In this document: positions 43,501 to 55,900 of the stretch, one piece after another
Layout: the number at the start of each line of letters is the position of its first letter
Numbering within the stretch: position 1 is the first letter of the stretch
Source of the DNA: Diadema setosum
Lineage: Eukaryota; Echinodermata; Echinoidea; Diadematoida; Diadematidae
DNA: 64,000 nucleotides
Direction of reading: 5' to 3'
Assembly: GCA_033980235.1 (NCBI GenBank)
Contig: CM067065.1
Location: 7,085,328-7,149,327, forward strand
Program-made: the position numbers and the translations under genes
Notes under the pieces: generated by a model
Databases searched by the model: none
What the model saw: only the letters and a program-made list of their open reading frames with translations
What the model was told of the DNA's origin: nothing

Positions 43501-44902
43501 GTATTCTAACATACTGGTCATCACTGATCATTTTACCCACTACACAGTAGCTGTCCCAACCCGAAACCAAACGGCCCTTACCACAGCTAAGGTTTTGTTT
43601 GATCATTTTCTTGTACATTACGGCTTCCCCTCTCGTTTGCACTCTGATCAAGGGAGAAATTTCGAGTCAGAAGTGATCAAACATCTCTGCAAGCTGGCTG
43701 GTATTGAGAAGTCCCGCACCACCCCATACCACCCCCAGGGTAATGGGATGTGTGAACGTATGAACCGAACCATACTAGGTATGCTCGGAACACTCACCGA
43801 TGAACACAAAGCTGATTGGAAGTCACACTTAGCCCCCCTTGTACATGCCTACAACTGTACACGAAATGACGCAACAGGGTATTCTCCCTATTACCTCATG
43901 TATGGGCGTCACCCCCGCCTCCCAGTAGATGTACACCTAGGCCTAGACCCCAGGGATGAGGGGAAGGGTGACGCTGGCAAGTATGTTGAGAACCTAAGAA
44001 AACGCATGGACTATGCGTACAAACTGGTAATGGATAGAACTAGTAAGCTAGCTGCCCGTAACAAATGTAAACATGACAGTAGACTACGGGAGAACACACT
44101 AAGGCCAGGCGATAGAGTGCTCCTGAGGAACGTAGGAATCCAAGGGAAACACAAACTAGCAGACAAATGGGGGAAATACCCGTATGTTGTAGTCTCACAA
44201 CCTAACCCCGATCTTCCTGTATTCCGAGTTCGCCCTGAAAATGGGATAGGTAGAATTAAAACCGTCAATCGTAATCTCCTCCTCCCGTGTAACTTTCTCA
44301 CCCGAGAGGAGAACCCCACTACTAACATGACCCCACCTAATAAGCCGACTAGGCAGCCCAAAGTACAGGCTCCGTTACAAATAATTAATGAGAGTGAAAA
44401 TGAGAGTGAAAATGAGAGTGAAAATGATCCAGGTGTGTCTATATGGGCCACACCACCTACCCATGATGAAGAAGAGGCCACGCCCATGGAGCTCGATGAG
44501 GCAGTAAATGTAGTTAATGAAGGGGATAACGAAGCCCCCATAGAACATGATAATGAACCTGCTGTTTTGCAAGATAATGAAGACATCGATGTAAATATTG
44601 ACGTAGATGTAAACAGTGGGACTAGCGAAGGGGAAAATCTCCCCATAACCCCTGAAATTGAGGTCGAGACACCTGACCCGCAATTAATTACTGAGGAGGC
44701 CCGCTCTATTCGACGGTCCCAAAGGTCCTCTAGGCCACCCGATAGACTAGTGTATGATCATGCACAGACCCTCTCCCCTCCCGTGGAGAATTACGCCCCT
44801 GCTCATCAAAGTTTTACTAATTCTTTGTTCGGACTTGGAAATCGTCTTTGGAATACTTTTGTGGGAGGAAATACCCCACAACCCCCAATTGTTACTGTTT
44901 AA
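40505..44902 (+). CDS. pol: pol: protease, reverse transcriptase, RNase H, integrase
   Basis: Open frame -1 relative to gag. The first ATG is at 40505, but translation probably enters by frameshift at 40394 because the frame is open back to there. From the ATG: aspartic protease DTGS at 17-20; reverse transcriptase with YLDD at 480-483; RNase H starting near Asp641 (TDAS); integrase zinc finger H921, H926, C956, C959; catalytic triad D989, D1048, E1084 (D,D-35-E); and a GPY/F-like module around KWGKYPYVVV. The C-terminal tail is acidic, with ESEN repeats and no clear chromodomain. All key residues are present and the frame is uninterrupted over 1465 codons. Together with Gag it would copy RNA to DNA and insert it into the genome. 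Confidence 0.92.
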   Translation: MESYSVVHGKPCKCLIDTGSQVTTLSKSFYHSKLRNIELRDLDEGLRVEAANGQPVPYAGYIEIDIELPGSLPSPAKFTAPVLIVEDTKYNEQVPLTIGTNVILACMEEGCKSGGSKYVNSRNVDPTWKAAYNCLSNSVHVTHDRGGKVGTLRLKSNKAVCVPANEMIVVECELMSAPIHFESNVLVETTSKRQLAREVLVESAVVTVSKGNGRYVSIALKNHAPYPVWLAKRTIVGDAYMCTVHGPIQCNSQSAGSGSQGNGESPPKVNNVVDELDFSQSPASNEEIDGVKRVLGEYPQAFSVSDFDLGHSTIVEHNIDLTDQQPFRERYRPIPPSLYDEVRAHLDTMKQAGVIRESHSPYASPIVLVRKKDGSLRFCVDFRKLNSKTIRDSYALPRIDETLQALNGAKWFSSLDLRSGYWQIGVAEKDKHKTAFVLPPPLGLWECNRLPFGLCNAPGTFQRAMERCLGDLNHKICVVYLDDIIIFSQTIEEHKDRLRQVLDRLAMHGFKLKPTKCKLLQTRIKYLGHVISEDGIETDPDKIETIKNWPRPKRVRDVRAFLGFASYYRKFISGFSQIAKPLHELLGGPRKRKGKPSQHKPPPWNWTPQCEHAFKTIKAKLMSPPVLAYADFGKPFIVHTDASTTGLGAALYQVDENGVERVIAYASRSLSKSEMNAPAHKLEFLALKWAITEKFHDYLYGNKVHVLTDNNPLTYVTTSAKLDATGQRWLAALANFDLTIQYKTGKTNTDADILSRRHANPSTDEAVCEAERETNKLNGLKVGQVTPDVVEAVCNYAINVTVDDYPHVEVIAQASTVIPPEVGTLPSCNSNSQLDTPDWAGEQRNDDVISRVISFVEKGIPPSADQLKAESHDVQIVLREWKKLVVCDGVLYRVREDQDGAKVKQLVLPSRHRRQALHHLHDDTGHLGIERTTELVRDRFYWPYMARDVASYVKTCGRCLRRKGVPESHVTAPLVNIKTSHPLELVCMDYLTLEESKGGYSNILVITDHFTHYTVAVPTRNQTALTTAKVLFDHFLVHYGFPSRLHSDQGRNFESEVIKHLCKLAGIEKSRTTPYHPQGNGMCERMNRTILGMLGTLTDEHKADWKSHLAPLVHAYNCTRNDATGYSPYYLMYGRHPRLPVDVHLGLDPRDEGKGDAGKYVENLRKRMDYAYKLVMDRTSKLAARNKCKHDSRLRENTLRPGDRVLLRNVGIQGKHKLADKWGKYPYVVVSQPNPDLPVFRVRPENGIGRIKTVNRNLLLPCNFLTREENPTTNMTPPNKPTRQPKVQAPLQIINESENESENESENDPGVSIWATPPTHDEEEATPMELDEAVNVVNEGDNEAPIEHDNEPAVLQDNEDIDVNIDVDVNSGTSEGENLPITPEIEVETPDPQLITEEARSIRRSQRSSRPPDRLVYDHAQTLSPPVENYAPAHQSFTNSLFGLGNRLWNTFVGGNTPQPPIVTV

Positions 44903-46313
44903 ACATTTGGTATTGTGACATCGATATGTGTATTCAGTTTGTTTGTGGTACACTGCACTGACTGCAGTGCTTTTGCACATAACCGCGCCATCACGTTAAA
45001 AATTTGTATTGTCTTTTCTCGTTTCAAAGTGAGATCCTCTTGTATTTAGGGGAGATTGTAATTTTTGGGTGAAATCATTGATATTTCGTCCCTTTTTTTG
45101 CTAAATAGTGAACGTGACAGAACTCATCAGTCATAAGTTCTGTTTGCTATCTTGTTTGTTTTGAATTAATGTTGTGGAAGCTGCATTTCACATGGATTTT
45201 TTTGTCGAACTGACAAAATTTGTCGCAAATGTACAAGTTGTCTTAATGTGTATTGTGTATTAATTGTATTTACGCTTAATATCGGTTTGTGAAATTTGTG
45301 CTATTTATCTTGAGATTTGACCACTGTACAAGGAGTACAATGACAAGTCCTGTAGTTGTTTGTTGAGAATTTAAAGTTTGAAGTCTCATTACGCAGATCA
45401 AACAGTCTGACAAATTTCTTTTTAATGTTACCATATTTGTCACCATAAAATGACAAATCCTCAATTTCATTTGTTAAGCATAGATTGCTTACCAAAAAGC
45501 ATGTTTTAAAGCCTGTGTAGACACACCAGGGCAAGGCAAAAATACGATTATGTTTTCTACATGCAGGAAGAAAATAGTTTTTTTTATAATATCTAATTCA
45601 TGTTCGGCCATAAGTGGCTATGGTCCGCTCGGTTGATGGACAAAAAGTTGAATCTAGGCCACTCCAATAGAGGACCAAAGTTGAATTGTATCGTGACTCA
45701 TTTTATGATAGTGATGTTGGCTGTAGAATTACTGCCAAATGAATATAATTTTGCAGGCTTATTTATGTATCAACCCGCTTGACTGATTGACAGAGAAGCA
45801 CTCATTTCTGTTTTATTATGTTATTAGTACATTTACATTTTGTGCTGTTTTTTTTATTTAGTGGACTTTATCCACACTGTTCTATTTAAATGTGATAATT
45901 AAGATGTTTTCGCACTACAGGGGATGACTCTCCATGCGCAAGTCAAGATGATATTATTTTGGATTGATTCATGTAGAATACTTCGCAACTAATTGTCTTG
46001 AGCATTTGCAGCCAAGTAATCTTTCATGATATCTTGTTGTTTTTGTGTCCCAAAACTGAGAGGTGCACAAAGTAATGTGTTATTCGACCTTTATAAATGT
46101 CCGAAGCTTATTGTTATGGATTCTTGACACTATCAACCATATTTAATCGCATTTAATCGCATTTAATCACAGTTTGCTTAAGAAACAAAGTGGATGCCAA
46201 AGTCGGTCACTGTTGGTTGTCAATTATGAATTAATAGTTGTAAACTGTAAATATGTAAATAAGTGACATACAATCAAATTTCGAGGGCGAAATTTCCTCG
46301 GAGGTGGGGTAGA
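44903..46313 (+). other. Non-coding tail of the retrotransposon and polypurine tract
   Basis: 1.4 kb between the pol stop and the 3' LTR without a significant frame, so no env. The last bases before the LTR (GGAGGTGGGGTAGA, 46300-46313) are purine-rich and sit where the plus-strand primer (PPT) is expected. Confidence 0.7.
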
Positions 46314-48269
46314 TGTAGCCCAGCCAGTTGGCTATTAAAGGGGCTTTACCAAATACCAGTTTATGTAGTCCTTTGATTTTATTCCATCCTTTGTGCCCAT
46401 CTACAAACTGGAAGCACATTTTGATCTATTTGACTTAAGCTATTACTTTGTTCCATCTATCTCTCAATATGTTCATTCAGGACCAACACCCTCTCACTAG
46501 AGGTCATGCGGACTCCCTACTGGGGTCAGAAACTATAAATCATCCCTTATCTATGAATCATACAGGAACTGCCCATTCACATAGTGTTTCTGAGCTCAGT
46601 CTGTTACTACACCTAAAGATCATATTTCAACGTGAATTCCCCCATAGTACTCCCACAGGCTATCCCATTCACACAGATAGCAAAATCTGAAACAAAGTTT
46701 ATCTTCCTTGTGTGAATAATGTTGTCTAGGCCACTGACCGGCCAAGCCCAGAGTAAATGGCGACCTTTGTCCTAAAACTTGGAATCATTAATGACTGAGG
46801 TCAGAGTAAAGAGAAACCCAATGGAAGAGAAAGTAAAGAAATGGGAGATTATGCAGACCTCTATCCCAACCACAATAACAACCACTTCGAAGGGTTCGTA
46901 AATAAACCAGATGCATCAATGGACAGTTCAAGGCAAGACATGGCTTAGTAATCATTTTTTCTGGAGGAGTTTGGAAGGAAGATAGGCAGAGCCAAAGAAT
47001 ATTCGACCAATCAGAATTTGTTTTATACTTTATGCCAAACCTAAAATGTAATCAACCAATGGTACTCGACAACCATCAGTGACTGACATGTAAAGTTAAC
47101 CAATTAGCATATGAGTTGTAGAGAGAGGGTTTTAATATTAATGAAGATTGTTTAGGATGTTTAGGATGGAGGTGATATGAGATGTGGAGGTGAGAGAAAA
47201 TGATAACTGAATGCGATTTCTCCTTTGGACTCCGAAGGGAGCAGTCATGCCTCCCAAATCCTTATAATCCAGAGCAACTTTTCCTTTAGACTCTGAAGGG
47301 AGCAATTATATTTCCCTAACCCTGCTAACTTCGAGCAATGCCTTTCTGAGACTTCTTCTCGGGACTCCAGAGGAGCAGAAATGTTCCAAGCATCTTAAAA
47401 GTTGCATAACTTCTACGAATCTCCAAAGGGGATCAGTCTCGCAACGTGAAACTTCAATATGGTACCTTCCTGAGACTTTGCACTAACTTTCTACAGCTCC
47501 TATTTTCATCTTATGTACACTTGAGATGCTTGTCTGATTTTCCTGACCCCGGGAGCGGAGTATGTCGCATCAGCAGTTACAATTGATGCTTTTGGATTTC
47601 GACAAAAGATGTTGATTTACATTGTGTCGTGCCCATGTTCCTGTTGCCTATAAGTATTCAAAGTCGACACCGAGTACCCGAACAAATTTGATGGAGATTG
47701 GACGTCCCGACGAACACTCTAGACCCCGTTTTGGAGCCAAGCCTGGAGCGCCGCTGCCATTTAACATTGAGGATCCAAACCATGGAGACGCCTCCTCCCA
47801 TTTCGCGTTTCGCTGAAATTATCTAATTTGATGACTTGTGCATCCTCCGAATTATAAAAACGGACAATGGACTCCGCGCACGGTACCGTGAGTAGCACAA
47901 ATGAAGTTTAGGGTTTTATAATTCACCTCCATATTTAGCATCTATAATTTGCATGAGTAATTAAGGAAATAATTAAGATACACCAAATTGATGGTTTCAA
48001 CCTATCAGACTTGCAAGACCCTAATATAATATGGCATCCACGTAAATCAAATGTCTGTTGTCTTCATTTAGCGTAAGGAGTTTATATAGCGCATGCTGGA
48101 GTGATTGTGATGGATGTGGTGGTGGTTTATGTGAGAGAATTAATAATGATGACCAGTCAACTAGTGTAAACATTTAACTTTACACATTTTCATAATTGAG
48201 GCAATAACAGACCAACCAAAACCTAAACCAAATCTATAGCCTAAACCTATAGAGGAGGTAAGGGTTGCA
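46314..48269 (+). repeat. 3' LTR
   Basis: 1956 bp, TGTAGCCC...GTTGCA, the same length as the 5' LTR and identical at every position I compared. Followed directly by TATATATATAC of the disrupted microsatellite. Confidence 0.93.
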
Positions 48270-49871
48270 TATATATATACATATTTATGTATATATATAT
48301 ATATATATTTTTTTTTTTCATTTATTTGTCATAGTCATTATTGATATGAAGGGGGATGGAACCGCTCTTGGCCCTAATTAACCATTGAAGGAGCATGGAA
48401 GCGATGGCAAATGGGACAAAATAGGGGTTACCAATGAATTGCAGTTGAATGCTCAGAGACGCCATTTCGAAAAATGCACAAAATGCCTGATTTGACCCTT
48501 ATTTGACCTTGAAAGTGACCTTGAGAGGTGATAGTGACCTTGAATTGCAGAAATGATATTTAGAATCACATTCTCTAACCCCGTAAAATCTTCCACATTG
48601 GATTCATAACATTAATCAACATTTTCAATTTGTAACTGCAGTTGACCTTTAACCCGGATGGCGGCCATATTGGATTCCACCAATATGGCGGCCCCAAGGG
48701 TTTTTAGTATTTGCGCCCATCAAAAATCGAAAGAGTATGGTACAAGGGACCTATGATGAGCCAAATTTGGTGCTTTTGGAAGAATCTGAACCAAACAACC
48801 CATTTTGAGCCCTTGGGCCCCCAACTAAAATTGAATGAACGATTAGCGAAATGGTGCTTGTCTTACTAATTTGAACTGAAAAAGTGCTCATTCGAATTCG
48901 TAATTTGAATGCGCCAAAATGAATTTGAATAAAAAAATTATATAAAATTGAAATACCGAACATGCCATCTAGGTTAAATTGTGCTAAATTGAATGCAGCA
49001 ATTATGAATTGGACTGAAAAAAGTGCGAAATTGGCCGGAAAAACCTATATAAAAGACGCGGTTATTATGTCTTAAATTGAGACAAAACTAAGCGATAAAA
49101 AGGGAAGCTAAACAGGCACGATTAATTCAATTATACATACTAGCATCAATGATAGGAGGAGGGTGAGGAGAAGGAAGAGGAGTCATTATCTTCGAACTCA
49201 TGACAAGACCCTTTAAAGATCTTCAAATTTATGATGTAGCCCAATAACGGTTTAGAGAAGAATTGGAATAAAATATTTAGTGATAATTAGAAGAAGGAGA
49301 AGATAGAAGATTCAAAGAAGAATTAGAAGAAGAAGAAGAAGAGGAAGAGAATTAAGGAGAGGAGAAGGAGGAGGATCGAGGAAGAATAAAAAATATTTAA
49401 GAAGGAGATAACTACCGAATTGGTTGCAAACTTGTTATTTTTTTTTTTTTCATCTGTTCTTTTTTTTTTTCTTTTTTTCTAACCATCCACCCACCAGTCC
49501 TGTCGCGGTGTATACTGTTGTTGTTATTATTATTTTTCTTTTCTTTTTTTCTTTTTTGTCATTCCGCTGAGCACTGTCAACCGCTGCCAATCCAACAAAA
49601 CTGCTTTAGTCTCGGGTTGAAGGTACTACACTGTAGTACTAGTAGTATAATTACAGTGAGTATTTTCGAACCACCCAAAATTTGTATGTGAAAGACACTT
49701 TCATGTCAATATAGAGTATTCTCACTTTACTGGAAATTTTTGAAAAATACATTGTCAATAGATGAGAATTTTAAAAAGAATCTCAATCTAGATTCTATCT
49801 ATGATTGTATGAAACACAATCCCTCTTGTCTATGCTGTAACTAGCGGCTGAAATGAGGTTGTGAATACAAG
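48270..49871. other. Intergenic to PXMP4; inverted copy of the 31.6-kb repeat
   Basis: Starts in the AT microsatellite. About 48650-48830 is the reverse complement of the repeat at 31560-31690 (GGCGGCCATATTGG, GCGCCCATCAAAAATCGAAA). 49310-49360 is a purine-rich GAAGAA run, followed by T tracts. The last few hundred bases are the presumed PXMP4 promoter; no TATA box was seen. Confidence 0.5.
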
Positions 49872-49960
49872 ATGGCGACTTCCATGGTGAACGAATTTCT
49901 AGCGTCGGGACGATATCATGATATTCTGTCAATCTTAAAAGGACTCAGAAATGGAGCAGT
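49872..49960 (+). CDS. PXMP4: PXMP4 exon 1
   Basis: Starts ATGGCGACTTCC and ends GCAGT|GTAAGT, phase 2. Encodes the N-terminus up to LKGLRNGAV. Start chosen as the first ATG in the frame that gives the family-typical short N-terminus. Confidence 0.9.
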
Positions 49961-52900
49961 GTAAGTAAAAACGGCCGGTAGAAACTTTGCCGAAACTATC
50001 CCCTTGTACATGACTGTCAGTAGCACTTTTTTCAAAGTAACGAAATATACGAAATCCTTTGGTAGTTTTGCGTCAGTGGATGGAAGAGATTTGGCCAGAG
50101 GTTGAGCGTGGTCCCATATATGGCATATTATGTAAGGCTTGGAATTCGCTGTGTAACTAAACGTGTTAGAACCTAACCTACAACATGTAGCCTAGGGCTA
50201 GACTTACACCAATATTCTGCCTTGAATTAGCTTACGGCCTACGGGTCCAGCTTCCAATACGTACATGTAGGACAGTGGAAGTTGCAAAGGTCAAGGACAA
50301 GGTGACATTCGGTTAATTTTTCACAAAAAGAACGCGGAGCGAATCACTCTTGTTCAATCAATGTCTATCGAATTAGACTGGTCTACAATGTATGGTTGGA
50401 CCTACTACTAATCGACCGCCTAATGTTTATTTGCTTGATAAGAATATTTAACACTGAAATTCACGTAAAAAACTTGACCTACGTGATTGAGAAAATCCAG
50501 CTCTATCAAATGCCGTTGTTCCCTTTTCGATTCGAAGTTTCAGTGCAAAAATATCAACGACGAACTTGCGTGGCCTCGTTTCAGCTCCCCGCGGTAAATC
50601 GCGTTTTTAGGATCGACCGCTGTTTTTGCATTGACAATGCACGCAAACCGAGTTGTATTGAACACCGTGTTGTACGAAGCTTTTTAGAAGCCTTTTAGAA
50701 ACTTCCATAGACATTACATTGTGCTGTCATTACGATTCGGTGAAAATATTCATTCGAAATTTTGTCCTTGATTAAAACCATTAATGAACAGTGAATTATC
50801 GCGTTTTCCCACACCATCCTCATCTACATTCAAAGCCAATCCATTTTTATGTGCTTTGCGCGCAGAGAAGTGCGTACTAAGTGTTCAGTGCGCGAATTAT
50901 ACGCGGTCGGTTTCAATAAGGGTGGTCGATATGTAGTAGGGCTACCATACATAAACAGCTAAGTAGATCTAGAACTCGAAGTAAATTTTTACCAGTTAGT
51001 TAGACGTATTGACATTGACTTGTTTTTTTTTTTTCTTTCATTTTCATTTAACAAGCTTAAATTTAACAGGCTTTGCCTACACGAGTATGAGTACAAACTA
51101 TACAATATATTGTAGTAGGTTAACCTCACTCATTCAGTCCAGGAAACCCGCTCATGAGGACCGCTCCCCCGTAAGAGGACTGCCCCCGCCTCGTGAGGAC
51201 CCCAGGGTTCCTCATACGGACCCCGGGGGGAAGTCCTCACGAGAACCCCTATTCACTTCTTTTTCATCTCACATCTGACGTATAAATTGTCACAACTTTG
51301 CACGATGATTTTTTGTTACACACACATGTCCACTATCCATGATGAAAAGAAGAAAAAATCCTGTCTGTTTTTTTCTTCAAAAATCGACTTTTAATCAACC
51401 GATGCAGAGCGCCCATCGAAACACGGGCGCCAAAGTGTTCGCACAATGCCAGACTGCCGCACCTAGCGGCCTGATGCGTCTAAATATTTTCGGTGCTTTT
51501 TTCTGCGGCTCGCACATCTCCGCGCGCGAATCAGCCTCGTGAAGCTGAAGTCTGACATCTTTCCACACAAATTTGTAACAAGAAAAATGAAATCAGTGCT
51601 AACCTGATCTTGTACATATATTCCAAATTACTACAGTGCACTCCCGTTATAACGAAATGCTCGGGACCGTCAGTCTTCTTTCGTTATAACGAAATTTTGT
51701 TATAAACGAACAAATACAATTTAAAACGAAAACAAGGAAGCCACGCATATATGATATTCTGTTTGTTGAATACTCGTCATACACTGGAAAGCTATGTGAA
51801 CAATAAAACAAATAGTCAATCAATTTCAGATTATTGTACATGTACTACAATAACACAAGTCCCCCTTGGAAACTGCGTGACACACCAAGCAAACACACAG
51901 TGATGTGACGCGTTCGTCGATGCAGAGACGCTGTAAATACCTTGTTCCGCTAAGGTATTTTTCGAAAGCGATCCGCATTTCGTTATAACGGAGCACATTT
52001 GTTTTGTTTTTCTTTGTCAATGGTGCTCGGAAAAGACTTCGTTGTAACGAAAATTTCTCTATAACCGTGTTCGTTATAAGCGAATTTTGTACCATAGACT
52101 TTAACGGCGATAATTTTGGGACCAGAAGTTTTACTTCGTTATAACGAAATTTCGTTATAACCATGTTCGTTGTAACGGGAGTGCACTGTATTCCACACTG
52201 ATAGAGTAGGTGGGTACTCCAGTTTGTTAGCAAACTAATCACTTTGTACGTATGACGAGTTCACTTCCTTCGTCAATTCCGCGCCGTCTGCTAATTTTTG
52301 CCAGTTTTGGCGCTTTCCTGGAATCATCCCGCAGTGCGATGTCACATCACATCACGCATCCAGCACATCCAGACAGCGCGCAAGCTGAGAGATTTTCAGA
52401 GCGAACTTGCGCGCTGTCTGTATGTGCTAATGGGGATGCGTGATATGATGTGATGTCTCGTCGCGGGATTCCAGAAAAAGCGCCCAAAGTCTAGCGGACG
52501 GCGGAATTGACGAAAAAAGTGAACCCATCATACACTGTACCTACAAAGTGATTAGTTTGCTTACAAACTGGAGTACTCGCCTACCTTATCAGTGTGGAAT
52601 AGTAATTTGGAATATATGCACAAGATCAGGTTAGTACTGATTCCATTTTTCTCGTTACGAATTTGTGTAAAAAGTTGCCAGACTTCAGCTTCACGAGGCT
52701 GATTCACGCGCGGAGATGTGCGAGCTGCAGAAAAAAGCACCGAAAATATTTAGACAGATCGGGCCGCTAGGTGCGGCAGTCTGGCATTGTGCGAACACAT
52801 TGGCGCCCGTGTTTTGATGGGCGCTCTGCATCAGTTGATTAAAACTTGATTTTTGAAGAAAAAAACAGGATTTTTTCTTCTTTTCATCATGGATAGTGGA

Positions 52901-55900
52901 CATGTGTGTGTAACAAAAAATCATCGTGCAAAGTTGCGACAATTTATACGTCAGATGTGAGATGAAAAAGAAGTGAATAGGGGTCCTCATGAGGACTTCC
53001 CCCCGGGGTCCGTATGAGGAACCGCGGGGTCCTCATGAGGCGGGGGCGGTCCTCTTACGGGGGAGCGGTCCTCATGAGCGGGTTTCCCGGACTGCTGTGG
53101 GAGCGTGTTTGCGTTCGGGCTGGTCTTGCTGTTAGGCCTAGGTGTACGCACAAACACTCAGTAGATAGTCTGTCGTACTAGATCAAGAAAGACAATGTGA
53201 ACTTTCTAAAATCTAGATAAAAACTCATCTACCGTATACTGGTACCTCTACCGCTAGCTGCTCTAAATTTTATAGTACACTCTAACACTACAGTACATTG
53301 TAACAACTTTATACGTACTATAAAAATGGTACATTGTAATACGCCAAAGGCAATCTGTACTCAAAGAAGAAGAGCAGGTTGACTGAGTAACTTAAATTAA
53401 TTCAATGGGTGTACAGTCAACTTCCAGAAGTTCAACGTACAGTTGATGTTACTGCGTCTCAAAATGTTGGTGCTGAACATTGCTTGTTTGCAGTGAGTGC
53501 AAGTCAAATCTGAAATTGCATAAAAGATTTGTAACTGGAAACCAATTTTTGCCATAATCTGTAGTCCAGTAGTACTCTTGATGTGAATGGAGGAATGGAT
53601 ACAATTTCATTATTTGAAGCCCTGGAGAAAAAAAAAAAAGTTTTATTGAGAAGTCCCTTACCCAATTCTTTTATTTTTAATTCATTGATTCAAGGATGAT
53701 TTGATATTGCTACAACACGCATTTCCCATAGATGCTTGCCCAAGTATGCTTGGGACTCGTCCTCCGGTTAACCATATTAATACAAGTAGTTATTTTGCAT
53801 CCTTTCACTCAGGACTAGTTTTCATTTCATTATTCCTCAGAATAGATTTGATTAATCTTCCCTGTTTAAGTTTCAAGAGCTTTCAGGGTCCTGCTGGTTT
53901 TTTGTAAATTTCAATGCACAAAATTTTTATTGTGCTCTATTGTGATCATATTTTCTTTTCCCCTATACACAGGTATGGAGTGAAGATCCGAGCTCCTCAT
54001 GCCCTTGTAATGACATTTCTCTTTGGCTCTGGAAGGTACTTGAATTACAATACACATACCTTAAAGATACACCCCAAACATGGAATACATGTGCATTACA
54101 GAAAAAAAAAATTGCCTTTGACATTGTATTTCATGAAACCAATGAAAAACAAAGATGTTTTGTTGTATGTGACATACAATTGTCATGCACAATCTCAGTT
54201 AATCACCATACACTGTACACTGTAATACATCAGCAAAATTGAAGACTTGCAAAACTTGGTGTATAGGCCCTACAGGGAATTCTGATTATATACAATGTAG
54301 TAGGCTCACCTGAAATGAAGTCAGGTTTTGAACAAGGCATATTATCATATTATGCTGTTGAAATTGTCAGTGTTGTATTCAGCTTTTCTCTTTTCCAATG
54401 TATTTAGGAGATCACTTGATACCAATGAAATGAGGTAAATCAGCAGTCATACCATCATGGCAAACTAAGGGTTTCCCCTGAGTTGATATATCAATTGCAT
54501 TAATAATTGATGTGCTGAAGCCATTGTCTTTCTAGTAAATTCATAATTAGTATTTGGGACTAGTTCACAGAAGGTTGTTGAAATTTGAGAGACATGAAAT
54601 TAAGAGGGACAGGTGTATCTTGTTCATTGTATAACTGTAGCCTTCAAACAATAATCTGAAGGGAAAGACGTCATGGTTCCTGAGTTAATGTGCCTGCAAT
54701 ATAATGGTTTAAGTGAGCTTTTTACGCATAACTTTCCCTGTAATTCTTCAGTGGCTCAGTGTTTCCTCATTGTTTGTCACACCCGTTTTCATTCCCGTTT
54801 ATTGGTTCTGTGCCAAAAGCTTGTATGACAAGATCCGCGCCATCCTCCGCGCCACTTACACCCATTCCAAGAACCTAGCGTCCTTCGTCTTCCTCTACAA
54901 ATCGCTTCTCGTCATCATGCGGCGGCTAGAGGGCAAACCAGTGGGGGCGCACTCTCTTTTGGCGGGCTTTGTCGGTGGGTACCTCATCTTTGGCGAGAAC
55001 AACAAGGTCAACAGCCAGGTAGGTACTTGGACCCAGTGGGTCAAAGGTCATATGTAGGGTTTTCTCCTTTGTGACCTCTTTTTATGAGGGTGGGAGAAAT
55101 GTCTTGAAATATGAAATATTAGTTCTGTATTTAAAACATTCTTTCTGTAGATTATCAATACATGTACCCAAGATGATTTTAAGAACTAAAACTAATATAC
55201 AGCCGACTTCAGAGAGAGATCTGTGAATTGATATTTTTATACACACTTAATATGACTTCGTGTAATTTGTGCATTGAGTGTTTGGTAGACCACTTAATCA
55301 ACAGTGAATGTTGTGACACTTTGTTTGACAATCGATTGATAGGAAACTATGTTGTTGCAACATACTGATACAGTCGACTCCTGTCATGATAAAGTCTTTG
55401 GGACCAGCAGTTTACTTTTGTTACATCAAAATTTCTTTTATAACTGAACAAATGAACAATAAATAAACAGAGAGCGGATAATGTTGGGGCCTGAATTTTT
55501 ACTTCATTGTAACCAGAATTTGTTATAACTGTGTTTGTTATAACTTGAGTGTACTGTATCAACAACTAAAAATATCCTGAAAATGAAGTAGAACAGTTGC
55601 ATTCATGAATACTGAATGTCTTTTTATTGGCCTTGCAATGCAGATCAACATGTACTTGCTGTCTCGCATCCTGTTCGGAGCGGCCCGGATGGCCCGCGAC
55701 AAGGGCATCATCCCCGAGCCAAAGATCGATGTATTCCCTATCTTCGCCGCCATCGTCTGGGCCATCGTCATGTGGCAATTTGAGACTCACCAGTCTGTCC
55801 TACAGCAGTCCCTACAGAACTCGATGACCTACCTCTATCACGACTCCAACATCTGGCACAGTATATCGGACTTCCTCTGGAGAAACAAACCTGGCCAGAT

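Larger units (their letters stand above)
36778..48269 (+). mobile_element. Complete Ty3/Gypsy-type LTR retrotransposon, PNMA-like Gag
   Basis: 11,492 bp with two 1956-bp LTRs, gag, pol in the -1 frame, and a 1.4-kb non-coding tail before the 3' LTR. The pol order protease-RT-RNase H-integrase is that of Metaviridae. Both genes are open from end to end and the LTRs look identical, so the insertion is recent and may be competent. Flanks are TATA(TA) on both sides, consistent with a 4- or 6-bp duplication inside (AT)n, but the exact length cannot be resolved there. There is no env-like frame. The primer-binding site is atypical (see findings). Confidence 0.92.

Noticed and set aside
44011..44646. 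Minus-strand 211-codon frame across the pol tail
   Set aside because: Shadow of the acidic, Ser/Asn/Glu-rich pol C-terminus; low complexity and antisense.
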